Positions 25,704 to 33,936 of a stretch of 36,192 nt of DNA are shown in pieces. The translations under genes were made by a program, and so were the position numbers. This DNA comes from an uncultured Prevotella sp. (GTDB lineage: Bacteria; Bacteroidota; Bacteroidia; Bacteroidales; Bacteroidaceae). The stretch spans positions 1 to 36,192 of the forward strand of contig USHV01000029.1 of NCBI GenBank assembly GCA_900554695.1. Direction: 5' to 3'. The notes beneath the pieces were generated by a model. It had not been told where the DNA came from. It did no database searches and saw nothing but the letters and a program-made list of their open reading frames with translations. Position 1 is the stretch's first letter. Every line of letters begins with the position of its first letter.

Positions 25704-25740
25704 GAGTTATTTTTCCGTAAAAGACATTCTGTCCGATACA

Positions 25741-25782
25741 TAAAACAGGAGCCGGACTCAACTGAATCCGACTCCTGTTTTA
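25741..25782 (-). terminator. Terminator of the accessory operon
   Basis: The 16-base arms 25741-25756 and 25767-25782 (TAAAACAGGAGCCGGA with TCCGACTCCTGTTTTA) pair with one mismatch. With A-runs on one side and T-runs on the other it can work in both directions. It is placed after the gene at 25884-26807. Confidence 0.8.
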
Positions 25783-25883
25783 AAAATAATATGTAACTAT
25801 TCGAAATAGTTATTCAACTTTCTATTTACTGTTTCCCTGATTGTTATATTGCGGTTCATTCTTCCGCCTTATTCCGTTTGCTG

Positions 25884-26807
25884 TTATTTTTTCTCAGATT
25901 CCGACAAAGTGTACCTTATAACCTTGCGGCTTCTGTCGTCAATACCTAATTTTGCGAATACCGGAGACTTCAATCCTAATTTCTGCCAATCTTTAGAATA
26001 TATTGTAATAAAATGGTATATATCGTCCGGTTTCACTCCTTTAGGAAGTTCATTTTTCTTAAAACTGCCGTATTCCTCAGGAATCCAGTCATATTTCAGA
26101 TACTTAAATGTCGATTCACCGATGGTCGGATATATCACGCCCAAGCTATTCTTATCTATTGTCCGCTGTCCTTTCTTTCCGTGATATACAATATGGTTCA
26201 ATGCAATGGCAGTGAGTATTCTTATACGCTCGTCCTTTTTTAGTGAGGCGATAGACTTGCCGTAAGAGTATTTCTCGCTTTTCAGCTCTTTGTCAGTCGG
26301 TACTTCATATATCTGCGGACGGCGCTTTGCATTGCTGAATACCTCCTTCGTTGACACCTTATCTTTAGGATCGAATCCGTTGCCTATGATTGTAACATCA
26401 TACGTTGCCTCCGACAGCAATACATTGAAATCCTCTTCCATAACAGCACTGGCTGGACAACCGATCTCCGGTTCACTATCATCGAAAGCGAAAGGATAAT
26501 ATTTCTTACCGATGACTTTTATACCATAAATGTATTTGTCAGTCGGCGCGAAAGCCCTCAGCATGCTGTCTTTCTCGTTTTTATGGTAGAAATTGTATAT
26601 CCATTCCACGCTACTATCATCGTAGTCGAACTGAGATATGAGTGTAACGCCATTTTTATCGATATTACGGTTACTGAAATATGACATTATCTTGGCAGTT
26701 ATTATGCTGTCGCGCTGCGGCCACGGCATTTCGCAGAGGCGTGTCTGAGCATGTCCCTGAGCCCAAAAGCCTTGCACAAATAAGAATAATACCAAGATAT
26801 TTTTCAT
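25884..26807 (-). CDS. Exported protein of unknown function
   Basis: I do not recognise the family. The protein has 307 residues with a signal peptide (MKNILVLFLFVQGFWAQGHA, cleavage about A20) and no lipobox. The mature part is mixed alpha/beta with many aromatic and charged residues and only two cysteines (about 25 and 117). It is the last gene of a minus-strand set, 20 bases after the Gly/Cys-rich protein gene, so the two are almost certainly co-transcribed. A partner role such as an immunity, processing or surface-handling factor for that protein is possible, but nothing in the sequence shows it. A terminator follows at 25741-25782. Confidence 0.7.
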   Translation of the reverse strand: MKNILVLFLFVQGFWAQGHAQTRLCEMPWPQRDSIITAKIMSYFSNRNIDKNGVTLISQFDYDDSSVEWIYNFYHKNEKDSMLRAFAPTDKYIYGIKVIGKKYYPFAFDDSEPEIGCPASAVMEEDFNVLLSEATYDVTIIGNGFDPKDKVSTKEVFSNAKRRPQIYEVPTDKELKSEKYSYGKSIASLKKDERIRILTAIALNHIVYHGKKGQRTIDKNSLGVIYPTIGESTFKYLKYDWIPEEYGSFKKNELPKGVKPDDIYHFITIYSKDWQKLGLKSPVFAKLGIDDRSRKVIRYTLSESEKK

Positions 26808-26827
26808 AACCTTATCATTATTACTTA

Positions 26828-27652
26828 TTAAAATCCACCACTAGCTAATCCACCACTTCCATTAATTATTGAATACTGGCGAGGATCTGTATACGCATGC
26901 CCGGAACGGATTATTGTTCCATGTTCTCTCATATATCCAATTTCATTTCCATCTTTATCCTTAAAGTATTCATCTGGTACTTGGCCAGCTTGCGCTTTTA
27001 CAAAATAATCTTCTTCTTTTCCCTTATAGTCAACAACTATACCAAAATCACATCCGCTTCTTTTTATAACTTTGTAATCATCATTTGACGGCCCTACAAC
27101 ACGGACATTATTTCCTGTATCATATGTCAATGCAGGATGTACATGGATTATAGTAACCAATCTTACATGTTCTGCATTACCGGTAAAACCATTTCCCAAT
27201 AGAGTAAAATCCTTAATTTCAACTTGTCCACCCGTTCCTTTTAAAAATTTGCCACCAATATATTCTTTTCTATCAAAATCATAAAATATACAACAAGCAT
27301 ATTCCGTCCCTTGATTATCTTTTGCAGCAGCAGTCATTGCATCCCACATCATATTGATACGTCCTCTAACAAAAGAATTGTTCATAACATTAACAGCTTT
27401 GTTTGCATCTTCCCATGTATTAGGGCCGTTTCCCGTTGCTGCAGAGCCACCACATCCTGTTGGACTACCTTTATAGCCACTACCTTGAATCTGCGTATAA
27501 TCTTCTCCTCCTCCAGATGAACCAGTGCCGCATGAGCCCCATCCACAAGATCCGTAATATTCAACATCGGACGGTTTCATAGAAGCTTCTTCTATACTTG
27601 TTTGATTTGCAAGATTTTTAATTTCTTTTAGATTTTGTTCTTTCTTCTCCAT
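26828..27652 (-). CDS. Gly/Cys-rich leader protein with possible JAMM-type peptidase domain
   Basis: The protein has 274 residues and no signal peptide. Residues 1-32 are a charged, helical, leader-like segment. Residues 33-75 are Gly/Ser-rich with cysteines at 36, 41 and 67 (GSCGWGSCGTGSSGGG). Residues 95-215 look like a JAB1/MPN domain: E117 in a strand, H170-V-H172-P, then P188-S189-N-D-D192, followed by a strand (FGIVVDYKG). This matches the E...HxHP...SxxD metal and catalytic pattern of JAMM peptidases, although the loop between HxHP and SxxD is longer than usual. A leader plus a Gly/Cys segment recalls peptide natural-product precursors, so a precursor-protease fusion or a toxin-like protein are alternatives. 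The function is unknown. It has a possible promoter of its own and sits between a glycosyltransferase-like gene and an exported protein. Confidence 0.6.
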   Translation of the reverse strand: MEKKEQNLKEIKNLANQTSIEEASMKPSDVEYYGSCGWGSCGTGSSGGGEDYTQIQGSGYKGSPTGCGGSAATGNGPNTWEDANKAVNVMNNSFVRGRINMMWDAMTAAAKDNQGTEYACCIFYDFDRKEYIGGKFLKGTGGQVEIKDFTLLGNGFTGNAEHVRLVTIIHVHPALTYDTGNNVRVVGPSNDDYKVIKRSGCDFGIVVDYKGKEEDYFVKAQAGQVPDEYFKDKDGNEIGYMREHGTIIRSGHAYTDPRQYSIINGSGGLASGGF

Positions 27653-27677
27653 AGCTTTGATTGTTTAGTTTATATTA

Positions 27678-27685
27678 CAAATATA
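27678..27685 (-). promoter_or_regulatory. -7 promoter box before the Gly/Cys-rich protein gene
   Basis: On the minus strand this is TATATTTG, 25 bases before the ATG at 27652. The -33 region is AT-rich without a clear TTTG. It suggests the gene can be expressed apart from the upstream glycosyltransferase-like gene. Confidence 0.4.
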
Positions 27686-27743
27686 TAAAAGATTGTGAAT
27701 AAAATAATAATATATTATTTTATTTTAACTTTTTTAGATAACA

Positions 27744-29183
27744 TTAAAAATACATATGATGATCTCTAAATACAAACAATAACTTATTATATGCTAAATA
27801 CTCAATTTCTATCTTTATTAGATTTCTTAGTTCTTCATCACTAATAACAACTTCTTTTGTAAAACAAGACTTCAAACATTTAAATAAATCCTTATAAGGG
27901 ATTCCTTTTTTTGATAAGGAAATTATATTATATTGCAAATCATTTATAAGAATCTCACTATAGCCTTTATTTCCATATAATAAAGGAATTATTGCTATAT
28001 TTAAAGGTTTAAGACTTTTTTTCCTATTTATTCTATCTCTTATCAAAATTTTTGCTTCTTCAGGCCATTCTTTGGGAATAAAAAATATTTCTATATACGG
28101 ATTACATTTAAATATATAATCATTATAATATTTATCTTTATCAATCATAAAATCAAGATATAAAGATGATTGTTTTTCATTTTCAAACAATAGATCATGA
28201 GGTATAATTTTCCATTCCATCACTTTTTGCTTCAATTCATCTAAATATTTTCCAACACACATTTGTATTGACATATCTGGCAATTCATTATTTTTTGATT
28301 CTAAACGTATGTGTTTATACTTAAATAACATGTTTATTTCTTTTATTAGATCAGGGGAAATTTTAAGCAACATATTTTTCATTAACTCACATACTTTATA
28401 ATTTCTTTTATGTCCACCTAACATATGTATTAATGGATATTCTCCATAAAGATAGAAATCGGCAAATTCTTTATATGAATAGCCATTATCCTGAACATCA
28501 TGTTCTATTACAGTCTTTACTTCTCTTTTATCATTCTTAACCATAGAATAAAACAATATTTGTTCAAACAGAATATTATTGTTTACCGCCATATTCGATT
28601 CTGTTGGATCATTCATACCATTATCATTAATTATCTTATTTGCCTCTTCACAGTACTTTTTGATATAATTTATATCAGAGCCTCCCAGCAAACCTGCATT
28701 GTATGATCCAAATGATCCATTTTCTATATCTTTTTTCAAATAAGACGGAAGAATTGTTCTACGCCTCATTATATCATTTACCATATTCTTATAATAATCA
28801 CTTATAATTTCCTTATTTTGCGCTATAAGCTCAGCATCTATTATATTTTTATCTATTGGGCGAGATAAAATAACATCTCCATCAACGTGCAAAAAAGGTT
28901 CATCCTGAAGAGAATATGTTACAATTTTAGGATATGCCCAATGTGCTTCACGACATTTAAGATTATCATACACAACTTCTATTTTTGTATATGGCAAGTG
29001 TAAATAATCTCCAAGAATGCGTTTTCCTTGTGAGTCAGTGTATAAAACAACATTATCATAAAATTCTCGTAATTTCAAACAACTTAAAGCCCATGATATC
29101 AAATGACATTCCGGAGCAATCCAACCAAATTCATCTCTTAATAAATCTTTCCGTCCAGTCCACAAAGTTTGTACTATTTTCAT
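27744..29183 (-). CDS. DUF6734-like glycosyltransferase-type protein
   Basis: The protein has 479 residues. The N-terminal 230 residues look like a GT-A nucleotide-sugar transferase: MKIVQTLWTG start, SWALSCLKLREFYDNVVLYTD, then HVDGDV with the DxD motif at D101-D103, and SYNAGLLGGSD as in GT8-like enzymes. I associate this with DUF6734, seen in Bacteroidetes and, as I recall, often beside peptide natural-product genes. Residues 380-479 form a second helical domain that could bind a peptide, which is inference. The gene is far more AT-rich than its neighbours, roughly 30% GC by eye, pointing to recent acquisition. It is first in a three-gene minus-strand set, 91 bases before the Gly/Cys-rich protein gene. 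Whether it modifies that protein is unknown. Confidence 0.65.
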   Translation of the reverse strand: MKIVQTLWTGRKDLLRDEFGWIAPECHLISWALSCLKLREFYDNVVLYTDSQGKRILGDYLHLPYTKIEVVYDNLKCREAHWAYPKIVTYSLQDEPFLHVDGDVILSRPIDKNIIDAELIAQNKEIISDYYKNMVNDIMRRRTILPSYLKKDIENGSFGSYNAGLLGGSDINYIKKYCEEANKIINDNGMNDPTESNMAVNNNILFEQILFYSMVKNDKREVKTVIEHDVQDNGYSYKEFADFYLYGEYPLIHMLGGHKRNYKVCELMKNMLLKISPDLIKEINMLFKYKHIRLESKNNELPDMSIQMCVGKYLDELKQKVMEWKIIPHDLLFENEKQSSLYLDFMIDKDKYYNDYIFKCNPYIEIFFIPKEWPEEAKILIRDRINRKKSLKPLNIAIIPLLYGNKGYSEILINDLQYNIISLSKKGIPYKDLFKCLKSCFTKEVVISDEELRNLIKIEIEYLAYNKLLFVFRDHHMYF

Positions 29184-29528
29184 AATAATATTATATTAAG
29201 ATTAGTAATAATATGTATTTATCTTGTAAAATTATAATTTGAATAACAGCGTGAATATACAAAATAGAATTTAATTATATTTCAAAAGTAATCTATTTTA
29301 ACATTATTATCTGTTTAAAGACAGATAATTTTCAATGTATAAAACCCATATATCATGCAAATATTTTCTTCCGTAAATTCATTAACACACGTTAAAGTTG
29401 TTAATGTATAATATTTTATTCTGCAATATGGCGTTATTGGATTAATTTTGTGCGCACAAATAACGCATTAAGAAGGAAGATTGTTCAGATAAACATTATT
29501 TACAATTTTAATTAATTAAAGGAAAGAC
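29184..29528. other. AT-rich divergent intergenic region
   Basis: No gene is seen. The part next to 29183 is very AT-rich, without a recognisable promoter for the glycosyltransferase-like gene. The part next to 29529 carries the META lipoprotein promoter (29420-29450). Confidence 0.5.
29420..29450 (+). promoter_or_regulatory. Promoter of META lipoprotein gene
   Basis: TCTG (29420-29423), 19 bases, then TAATTTTG (29443-29450). The -7 box is a full match and the -33 box is one base off. The leader is about 70 bases. Confidence 0.55.
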
Positions 29529-29951
29529 ATGAAAAAAACATTCTTTGCAATATGCATGACTGCGTTTCTCGCGTCGTGCGCAACAAGCAACAAAATCAAA
29601 TCTATATCAGCACTCGCAGGTGAATGGAACATCACAGAAGTGGAGGGCAAGGCTGTCAGCGTAAGCAACAATGACAACGCTCCGTTCATCGGTTTCGACA
29701 CAAACGAGAACCGCGTATATGGCAGCACGGGCTGCAACCGTCTGACAGGTGCGCTCAACGCCAACGTGGAGACAGGCAAGATAGATTTCAGCGCGCTTGG
29801 AAGCACACGTATGATGTGTGAGGATATGAACACCGAACAGGCCGTGCTCGGAGCTCTCGGAAAGGTTTCGACCTTCAGCATGCAGAAGAAAGGTGTTCTC
29901 GAATTCAAGGACAACAGCGGTAAGACCGTGATGACCCTGAAGCACAAATAA
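29529..29951 (+). CDS. META-domain lipoprotein (HslJ-like)
   Basis: The protein has 140 residues. The signal peptide ends in a lipobox (FLASC, C17), so it is a lipoprotein. Residues 28-140 form a META domain: LAGEWNITEVEG start, GFDTNENRVYGSTGCNRLTGAL core, and a final strand VLEFKDNSGKTVMTL. META proteins such as HslJ are small outer-membrane or periplasmic proteins linked to heat or novobiocin resistance in E. coli; the molecular role is unclear. The gene has AAAGGAAAG 6 bases before the ATG, one of the few Shine-Dalgarno-like sites in the window, and a strong terminator after it. It is a single-gene unit. Confidence 0.88.
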   Translation: MKKTFFAICMTAFLASCATSNKIKSISALAGEWNITEVEGKAVSVSNNDNAPFIGFDTNENRVYGSTGCNRLTGALNANVETGKIDFSALGSTRMMCEDMNTEQAVLGALGKVSTFSMQKKGVLEFKDNSGKTVMTLKHK

Positions 29952-29983
29952 TATCAATACATACATAACTCTTTTACACGAAG

Positions 29984-30047
29984 CAGGAAAGAAGTACTGC
30001 CCGTCACGCAACAATGAACGGGCGATAGGTTTCTTTCCTGTTTTTTT
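29984..30047 (+). terminator. Terminator of META lipoprotein gene
   Basis: The outer stem pairs CAGGAAAGAA (29984-29993) with TTCTTTCCTG (30031-30040), and the inner stem pairs GCCCGT (29999-30004) with ACGGGC (30018-30023). Seven T residues follow at once. Confidence 0.9.
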
Positions 30048-30315
30048 GTGCCCGCGGCAGACATCATTACGCCACACTCCGCGCTTGTCCGGACTCTGTA
30101 TCAAGACGATGCAGAGCGGTTTTATCCATAAAACTACGCAAAGTTCCGTGAAAACCGCAAGACGAACTTACGATTTTTCTTGACTAAATTTTGACAAAAT
30201 ATTTTCGCGAAAGAGATGTAAACGAATGTTAAATCATCCATAATAGAGGAGATTTAGGACAATACCGTATTTTGATATACCCCATAACGTAGTCCGGAAA
30301 AGTGCGTTCCGCTTT

Positions 30316-30440
30316 CCGAAATAGCCCATTTCGCAGTGCGAAAAAGCCCGTTTCAGGGTGCGATATAGTGCTTTTCGGCCTCCAATATAGGCCATTTCAG
30401 GGGCCGAAATGGTGCTTTTTGCAATGCGAAGAAATGCCCC
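30316..30440. repeat. 22-base degenerate tandem array C
   Basis: Units start at about 30316, 30338, 30360, 30382, 30404 and 30426, exactly 22 bases apart. Examples are CCGAAATAGCCCATTTCGCA, GCGAAAAAGCCCGTTTCAGG and GCGATATAGTGCTTTTCGGC. Same period and vocabulary as arrays A and B. Confidence 0.8.
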
Positions 30441-30490
30441 TTAAATATAAATAATTGATAATCAATACATTATAAAAACCTCTCATATTC

Positions 30491-30540
30491 CGCGTATTTG
30501 CGCCCGAAGAAGAGTCCGCCCGCAAATACGCGTTTATTTT
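30491..30540 (+). terminator. CGCGTATTTGCG hairpin after array C
   Basis: CGCGTATTTGCG (30491-30502) pairs perfectly with CGCAAATACGCG (30521-30532) around an 18-base loop, followed by TTTATTTTT. It looks like an intrinsic terminator, but no gene ends nearby. The same 12-base arm occurs alone at 10411-10422, beyond array A. Confidence 0.6.
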
Positions 30541-30853
30541 TCGGGGTATATCGGGAAACTCTGATGGAAAAATCAAAATCCGGTTACAATCTGAAAGTAG
30601 CCCATATCGTTCTCATTCCCCGTAAGCAAACAACGCTTATCCGTACCCATATCCGCAGCCGTCCTGTCGAGACCCATACACACCGGTTACACGCCGGGCC
30701 CGGAAAATTCCGTCCTTTCATGCCTGCCGGGCCCTACGAACATCACCGCTGACCTTCCGCTGTTCCTCTTTCTGTTCATAAAACCATAAAGTCCTGTGTC
30801 TCACAACATTGCTACCCGTACATGGCAAAAACACAAAATCACGGATTACCGTG

Positions 30854-30885
30854 TCTGAAGCTCTGTCACCTGCAATTATCTTTGC
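30854..30885 (+). promoter_or_regulatory. Promoter of exported-protein gene at 30933
   Basis: TCTG (30854-30857), 19 bases, then TATCTTTGC (30877-30885), a full -7 match with a -33 box one base off. The leader is about 40 bases. Confidence 0.65.
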
Positions 30886-30932
30886 AATAAAATACTAAAA
30901 TATTACCACAACAAAACAAAAACCGAACAGAC

Positions 30933-31544
30933 ATGAAAAGAAACATCATCCGCACATTAATCATCGCCGTGGCTGCCATGTTCGCCATTCCGCAGACAGC
31001 CGACGCACAGATAGGCAACCTGCTAAAGAAAGCCAAGAAAGCAGTGGAGGCCGTCACAGGCACCACCGACACCAAGACCGCAGAGGCAAAGGACGCCGGA
31101 ACGCAGGCGGCAGAAGTGGCCGTGGCATCGGGCGGCACCATGATCAATCCATTCTCCGAGGCTGCCGACATCGAACTGGTGGGCTGCTACGGCAAGAGTA
31201 CATCCGAGAACTTCGGCACGGCATACCTCGTCCTGAAGGTGAAAATGAAACTCAACAAAAACCGTATCAACCTCAGCGGCAACGAGAACGGTAACAAGAC
31301 CATGGCCATCGACGCCGACGGCAACGCTTACAGCACATCTGCCATGGGCGGAATGGGATGCGACGTGACCGAAGGAGTGTTCGTAAAGCTGAAAATAGAC
31401 GCACCGCAGCAGCAGTTCCAGGACGTGAAGAAATCGGTAAAGGAGTTTCAGCTGATAAAGATGTCGATATACATCGACCCGCAGCATCGCGGCGCACTGA
31501 CTTTCAAGAACGTACCCATACAGTGGGACGTCGAACCGGAATGA
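30933..31544 (+). CDS. Exported protein of unknown function
   Basis: The protein has 203 residues with a signal peptide (cleavage likely after A25, TADA). A short amphipathic lysine-rich helix (about 27-43) and an Ala/Thr linker to about 68 are followed by a beta-rich domain to the end (GTAYLVLKVKMKLN, SIYIDPQHRGALTF and others). I do not recognise a named family; the C-terminal part resembles a small beta sandwich. It has its own promoter and a hairpin after it (31577-31612), so it is a single-gene unit. No lipobox and no sorting tail are present, so it is probably periplasmic. Confidence 0.7.
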   Translation: MKRNIIRTLIIAVAAMFAIPQTADAQIGNLLKKAKKAVEAVTGTTDTKTAEAKDAGTQAAEVAVASGGTMINPFSEAADIELVGCYGKSTSENFGTAYLVLKVKMKLNKNRINLSGNENGNKTMAIDADGNAYSTSAMGGMGCDVTEGVFVKLKIDAPQQQFQDVKKSVKEFQLIKMSIYIDPQHRGALTFKNVPIQWDVEPE

Positions 31545-31576
31545 TCTCATAAATACTCTCTCTAATAACCCAAAAG

Positions 31577-31615
31577 CGGCAGGAAATCCATCAGCCACAG
31601 GATTGTCTGCCGTTT
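31577..31615 (+). terminator. Hairpin after exported-protein gene
   Basis: CGGCAG (31577-31582) pairs with CTGCCG (31607-31612), extended by an inner ATCC/GGAT pairing, followed by TTT. It is 32 bases after the stop codon. Confidence 0.55.
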
Positions 31616-31919
31616 AACGGAATCAGATTACAGACCCGGAACCGACAGGGCGGCGACATGGCTCGTGAGAGGAAACGCCGCCGCACGGCCGGAAACATCA
31701 GACAACCGACATACTGCCGCAGACGGCAGCATATTCTTTAATACATTCATCTCAAAGGTTTCAGTGGAGGGCGGTACGCGGCACATTCCGTGTACTGCCC
31801 TATTTCGTTCTCCACTGCACGCACTACGGTATGCGGCGATGAACATGTCCTTACAATGATAAGCTAACAGAAAATTATGAAAATGCGGCAAAAAGATGCG
31901 TAATTCGGAAAAAATTCAG

Positions 31920-31928
31920 TAAGTTTGC
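31920..31928 (+). promoter_or_regulatory. -7 promoter box for cysS
   Basis: TAAGTTTGC is a full match to TAnnTTTG(C). It overlaps a TTG at 31925 that opens the same frame as cysS, which rules that TTG out as a start. The leader to ATG 31985 is about 50 bases. Confidence 0.65.
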
Positions 31929-31984
31929 AGATATTTACAACCAGTGCCGCACCATGTCACGACGGCATAACAAACAAAAACATC

Positions 31985-33475
31985 ATGGAACAGAAACTTT
32001 TCATATACAATACGCTTTCGAGACGAAAGGAGTTGTTCGAACCTCTGCACGCGCCAAACGTGGGAATGTACGTATGCGGACCTACCGTTTACGGCGACCC
32101 GCACCTGGGACACGCGCGTCCGGCGATAACGTTCGACATACTCTTCCGCTATCTGAAGCACTTAGGATATAAGGTGCGCTACGTGCGCAACATCACCGAC
32201 GTGGGCCATCTGGAGCACGACGCTGACGACGGCGACGACAAGATAGCAAAGAAAGCACGGCTCGAACAGCTCGAGCCGATGGAGGTGGCGCAGTATTACA
32301 CCAACCGCTACCACTCGGCAATGGAGGCTCTCAACGTGCTGCCGCCAAGCATCGAGCCGCACGCCACGGGCCACATCATAGAGCAGGAACAGCTGGTGAA
32401 GCAGATTCTCGACAACGGATTCGCCTACGTGAGCAACGGAAGCGTTTACTTCGACATAGCTAAATATAATGCGAAATATCATTACGGAGTGCTCTCGGGA
32501 CGCAATCTCGACGACATAATAAACGCGAGCCGACAGCTCGACGGCGTGGGCGAGAAGCACAACCAGGCCGACTTCGCGCTGTGGAAGAAGGCACAGCCCG
32601 AGCACATCATGCGCTGGCCGAGTCCCTGGAGCGACGGTTTCCCGGGATGGCACTGCGAGTGCACCGCCATGGGACGCAAGTATCTGGGCAGTAACTTCGA
32701 CATACACGGAGGCGGACTCGACCTCGTGTTCCCGCATCATGAGTGCGAGATAGCACAGGCCGTGGCAAGCCAGGGCGACCAGATGGTGAAATACTGGATG
32801 CACAACAACATGATAACCATCAACGGACAGAAGATGGGCAAGTCGCTCGGAAACTTCATCACGCTCGAACAATTCTTCACAGGCAACCACCCGAGCCTCG
32901 ACAAGGCTTACTCGCCGATGACCATACGCTTCTTCATACTCTCCGCGCACTACCGCGGAACGGTGGACTTCTCGAACGAGGCATTGCAGGCAAGCGAGAA
33001 GGGACTGGAGAAACTGATGAACGGAATAGCCGCCCTGAAGCGCATAAAACCGGCTGCCGAGTGCGACGAACAGACCAAGAAGACCGTGACGGAGCTGCGC
33101 CAGAAGTGCTACGACGCCATGAACGACGACCTCGCCACACCGCAGGTAATCAGTCATCTGTTCGAGGCGTGCAGCGTGATAAACAAACTCGTGGACCACA
33201 AGGCCACGATATGTGCCGACTGCCTGAAGGAGCTCACCGAGACGATGCACCTCTTCACCTTCGACCTGCTCGGACTGCGCGACGACCGCAGCGGCTCATC
33301 CAGCGAGCGCGAGGAAGCCTACGGCAAGGTGGTTGACATGGTGCTCGACCTGCGTGCCAAGGCAAAGGCCGCGAAAGACTGGGCTACGAGCGACCGCATA
33401 CGCGACGAGCTGGCCACTGCCGGATTCGAGGTGAAGGACACCAAGGACGGTGCCACATGGACACTCAACAAGTAA
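31985..33475 (+). CDS. cysS: Cysteinyl-tRNA synthetase
   Basis: From ATG 31985 the protein has 496 residues. Class I synthetase signatures are present: HIGH-type GDPHLGHARP after the zinc-ligand region YVCGPTVYG, then WHCECTAMG and HGGGLDLVFPHHECE, which complete the zinc site, and KMSKS-type GQKMGKSLGN. A helical domain and a DALR-type C-terminus follow. It charges tRNA-Cys with cysteine in the cytoplasm. The frame could start at TTG 31925, but that lies in the promoter. An ABM-domain gene follows after 64 bases, with a small hairpin (GTGCCG/CGGCAC, 33485-33507) in the gap. Confidence 0.95.
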   Translation: MEQKLFIYNTLSRRKELFEPLHAPNVGMYVCGPTVYGDPHLGHARPAITFDILFRYLKHLGYKVRYVRNITDVGHLEHDADDGDDKIAKKARLEQLEPMEVAQYYTNRYHSAMEALNVLPPSIEPHATGHIIEQEQLVKQILDNGFAYVSNGSVYFDIAKYNAKYHYGVLSGRNLDDIINASRQLDGVGEKHNQADFALWKKAQPEHIMRWPSPWSDGFPGWHCECTAMGRKYLGSNFDIHGGGLDLVFPHHECEIAQAVASQGDQMVKYWMHNNMITINGQKMGKSLGNFITLEQFFTGNHPSLDKAYSPMTIRFFILSAHYRGTVDFSNEALQASEKGLEKLMNGIAALKRIKPAAECDEQTKKTVTELRQKCYDAMNDDLATPQVISHLFEACSVINKLVDHKATICADCLKELTETMHLFTFDLLGLRDDRSGSSSEREEAYGKVVDMVLDLRAKAKAAKDWATSDRIRDELATAGFEVKDTKDGATWTLNK

Positions 33476-33539
33476 ATGACGACAGTGCCGGCCGTAACAG
33501 TCGGCACAAACATAAGACAAACATAATAAAAAAACAACT

Positions 33540-33821
33540 ATGATAAGACTCAACTGCTTTGTGAAACTGAATGACGCCGCACACCGCGACGAGGTAATTG
33601 AACACGCAAAGGCTCTCGTAGCCGCAACGCTTGCCAACGACAAGGGCTGCGTGGCTTACGACTTCTTCGCAAGCGCCACACACGACGACGTGTTCATGTT
33701 CTGCGAGACATGGGCCGACGAGGAGACACTCGCCGTACACTCAAACGCCGCACACTTCAAGGAGCACGTCAGCGCAATAGAGAAGTATGCTGCGATGAAG
33801 CTCGAAAAGATGGAACTGTAA
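33540..33821 (+). CDS. ABM-domain protein (putative quinol monooxygenase family)
   Basis: The protein has 93 residues, one antibiotic-biosynthesis-monooxygenase (ABM) domain in the style of YgiN. Typical features are the N-terminal strand RLNCFVKL, the phrase KGCVAYDFFAS, the strand FMFCETWADEETLAVHSNAAHF, and a final helix. ABM proteins are dimeric ferredoxin-like folds; some oxidise quinols without a cofactor, but many have no known substrate. It lies 64 bases after cysS without a visible promoter and may be read from the cysS transcript. Strong hairpins follow. Confidence 0.8.
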   Translation: MIRLNCFVKLNDAAHRDEVIEHAKALVAATLANDKGCVAYDFFASATHDDVFMFCETWADEETLAVHSNAAHFKEHVSAIEKYAAMKLEKMEL

Positions 33822-33827
33822 AACCGT

Positions 33828-33904
33828 GTGGCGGCACGTTCCGCCACCATCATGAAAAGATAAAGCCCGGCCTGCAGCGTGTCATGATGCTGCGGGCCGG
33901 GCTT
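33828..33904. terminator. Double hairpin, bidirectional terminator
   Basis: The first hairpin pairs GTGGCGG (33828-33834) with CCGCCAC (33841-33847). The second pairs 33863-33878 with 33889-33904, 16 bases with one mismatch (AAGCCCGGCCTGCAGC). It lies between two convergent genes and is followed by T-rich sequence on both strands. Confidence 0.85.
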
Positions 33905-33936
33905 TCTATTGTATGACGTGTTGTCGTCGCGCCGTA

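Larger units (their letters stand above)
25385..25883. other. Intergenic region between miaB and exported protein
   Basis: No gene is seen. It holds the miaB -7 box, the 88-base tandem repeat (25492-25703) and the terminator of the accessory operon (25741-25782). Confidence 0.6.
29952..30932. other. Intergenic region of about 980 bases with terminator, 22-base array C and hairpin
   Basis: No convincing gene is seen. In order it holds the META terminator, TTTTGACAAAAT at 30189-30200, array C (30316-30440), the CGCGTATTTGCG hairpin (30491-30532), about 300 bases with no recognisable element, and the promoter at 30854-30885. An 84-codon plus-strand frame at 30498-30752 starts inside the hairpin and is rejected. 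Confidence 0.6.
31545..31984. other. Intergenic region before cysS
   Basis: No gene is seen. It holds the hairpin at 31577-31612 and the cysS -7 box at 31920-31928. The middle 250 bases show nothing I recognise. Confidence 0.5.

Noticed and set aside
30498..30752. Small plus-strand open frame after array C
   Set aside because: It starts inside a perfect hairpin, has no promoter, and its translation looks random.
31925..31984. TTG start for cysS
   Set aside because: It overlaps the -7 box TAAGTTTGC; the ATG at 31985 begins at the normal synthetase N-terminus.
32162..33250. Minus-strand open frame (362 codons) opposite cysS
   Set aside because: It is antisense to an unmistakable cysteinyl-tRNA synthetase and has no motif of its own.
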